Below, piece after piece: positions 62,844 through 64,000 of a stretch of DNA of 64,000 bases. The stretch lies in NCBI RefSeq assembly GCF_018812025.1, contig NC_063049.1, positions 7,770,102 through 7,834,101 of the forward strand, read 5' to 3'. The number at the start of each line of letters is the position of its first letter. Position 1 is the stretch's first letter. The notes beneath the pieces were generated by a model that was not told where the DNA came from, made no database searches, and saw only the letters and a list, made by a program, of their open reading frames with translations. The position numbers and the translations under genes were made by a program. The stretch comes from Megalobrama amblycephala. Its lineage: Eukaryota > Chordata > Actinopteri > Cypriniformes > Xenocyprididae.

Positions 62844-63598
62844 GGGCACAATATGTAAGATAAAAAAAAAAAAAAAACTAGAACAGGGTTATATATTATG
62901 TTAACTTGTGTAATTACATTATCCCAAATGTTTCCAAGAATGTTTAAATCCAGAGAAATAAGCAATTTTAACCAGGACACGGACCATGTCCGTGCGTCGC
63001 CTATCAGTAACATCATACCCGCATTACCCTTGATTTCCCGTTTTATTTTGTAGAAACCATGAAAAAATAAAAGACACTTTAGTTTATTATGTGTTTTATT
63101 AGACAGGTGAGCAACTGTTTGGATTCATTGACAGAAAACTAATCATGTGACATAGCTCAACACAGTAAGTCTTATTGATTAAATCTAGTTTTCTTGATTT
63201 ACAGCGAGCACCATGTTTTACCATGCCTAATATTGATCTGATTTGATAATGCAGTGTGTATTAAGTGTCTCCGAGCGAATGCAGTGTACCACTATAACAA
63301 CTTTCAACACACAAATGTATCTAATATGATAAAACAACGCTGCTTTACCCCACATTGACCCCACGTGTGTCGCGCTCGGCTCTCATTAGCAATCGGTCCT
63401 GCTCTGCTTCACACTACAGTAACATTAATAATCTCATCCATGAACATGATTTCTGCCCGAGTCTCGTCAGATTCTTTTCCACCGGCTGTAGACGTGAAAA
63501 CAATGTCTCCCATGATTCCGCGAAATCAAGGCGTCATCAAGCTACGCCTTTGTTTTGAATAAGCGACCTCTAGCGGCGCAAGTTTACATAGTGTGCCT
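62844..63598. mobile_element. 755-bp TTAA-flanked non-autonomous element
   Basis: TTAA lies at 62,840-62,843 and 63,599-63,602. The left GGGCACAATATGTAA and right TTTACATAGTGTGCC are inverted ends. No transposase; two overlapping ~65-codon frames near 63,355-63,562 are ignored. Confidence 0.82.
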
Positions 63599-63639
63599 TT
63601 AATAAGTATTTATATGTTGATTGCAAAAAATGTGTTTTG

Positions 63640-64000
63640 TGCAATTACATTACTGCTTTTGAATGACTGTCAATGGATAAAGTTTCTTTTTGCCCTCATA
63701 ACATTGTAGTTATGACATCGACCAACTGATAGCAGCATGGAGACAGAAGGTCAGAAAGGTGCCCCTCCTTCCAGATCTAAAAGCCTGCTTGAAAAGGTCA
63801 GGTCAAAGGTCATATTGCCACTAAATCAGTAGAATATGGATCGAAAAGAGACACGAAAGCAGCAATATCATCTGAGCGCCGATTGAAAAATCATGACGTC
63901 AAGGCGATGAGCAATTCCCAATAATTCACTGACCACCTGACATCAAGAATCATCCGTTGGTGTCACCGGCAGTGAACGCAGCCGCATGCCAGAGTTTTGA
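63640..64000. promoter_or_regulatory. Candidate regulatory block with a nuclear-receptor DR1 site
   Basis: Repeat-free sequence running off the window end. AGGTCAAAGGTCA (63,800-63,812) is a perfect DR1 half-site pair, with another overlapping AGGTCA at 63,795-63,800. DR1 is the known site type for HNF4, COUP-TF, RXR and PPAR-RXR. Activity not demonstrated. Confidence 0.4.

Overview
The window reads as vertebrate, specifically teleost and most likely cyprinid, nuclear DNA. It has GT-AG spliced exons, very low gene density, many CA/TG microsatellites, and dense short DNA transposons of kinds abundant in carp- and zebrafish-like genomes (recognised from memory, not by a search). No bacterial, organellar or viral genes were seen.

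Only one host gene is supported. The last four exons of a CDCA7-family gene (124-258, 404-553, 680-816, 1914-1944, + strand) encode the C-terminal cysteine-rich zinc-finger domain, followed by a 3' UTR with two poly(A) signals. The other ~61 kb holds no convincing host coding gene. In other vertebrates the region beyond CDCA7 is a long regulatory desert before SP3, and this window fits that picture (inference). Several high-complexity, TAAT-rich or GC-rich blocks look like conserved non-coding elements: 5,290-5,470; 8,581-8,930; 18,660-18,960; 23,400-24,180; 33,830-34,440; 43,800-44,790; 57,630-57,960; 59,180-59,870; 63,640-64,000. Conservation could not be tested.

The rest is layered mobile DNA. 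At least five terminal-inverted-repeat elements are flanked by TTAA on both sides (2,579-3,449; 6,793-7,082; 20,219-20,522; 26,784-32,503; 62,844-63,598), and three more have one intact or degraded TTAA. Others are a MITE with an 8-bp duplication (4,580-4,939), a Harbinger-like element (47,847-48,556), a truncated Tc1-like transposon with a broken transposase (16,119-17,395), a solo LTR with a 5-bp duplication (20,551-20,938), an LTR/gag-like remnant (55,782-56,565), a tRNA-derived SINE (19,262-19,380), and an AT-rich family present at least seven times.

The most striking feature is that several short transposons have become hosts for tandem arrays: a ~51-bp minisatellite (11,144-12,446), a 64-bp satellite of ~80 units with a ~2.18-kb higher-order duplication (26,996-32,173), and a 21-bp array (37,900-40,137) in a foldback element with a 6-bp target duplication (37,828-40,647). 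A second foldback element (17,440-17,955) has the same unequal-arm design. Much of the variation between units falls at CpG sites as TG or CA, suggesting past germline methylation. The long ORFs in the 21-bp array are artefacts of a stop-free repeat. I found no evidence of a new multi-gene system; the foldback/array elements are the best candidates for something undescribed.
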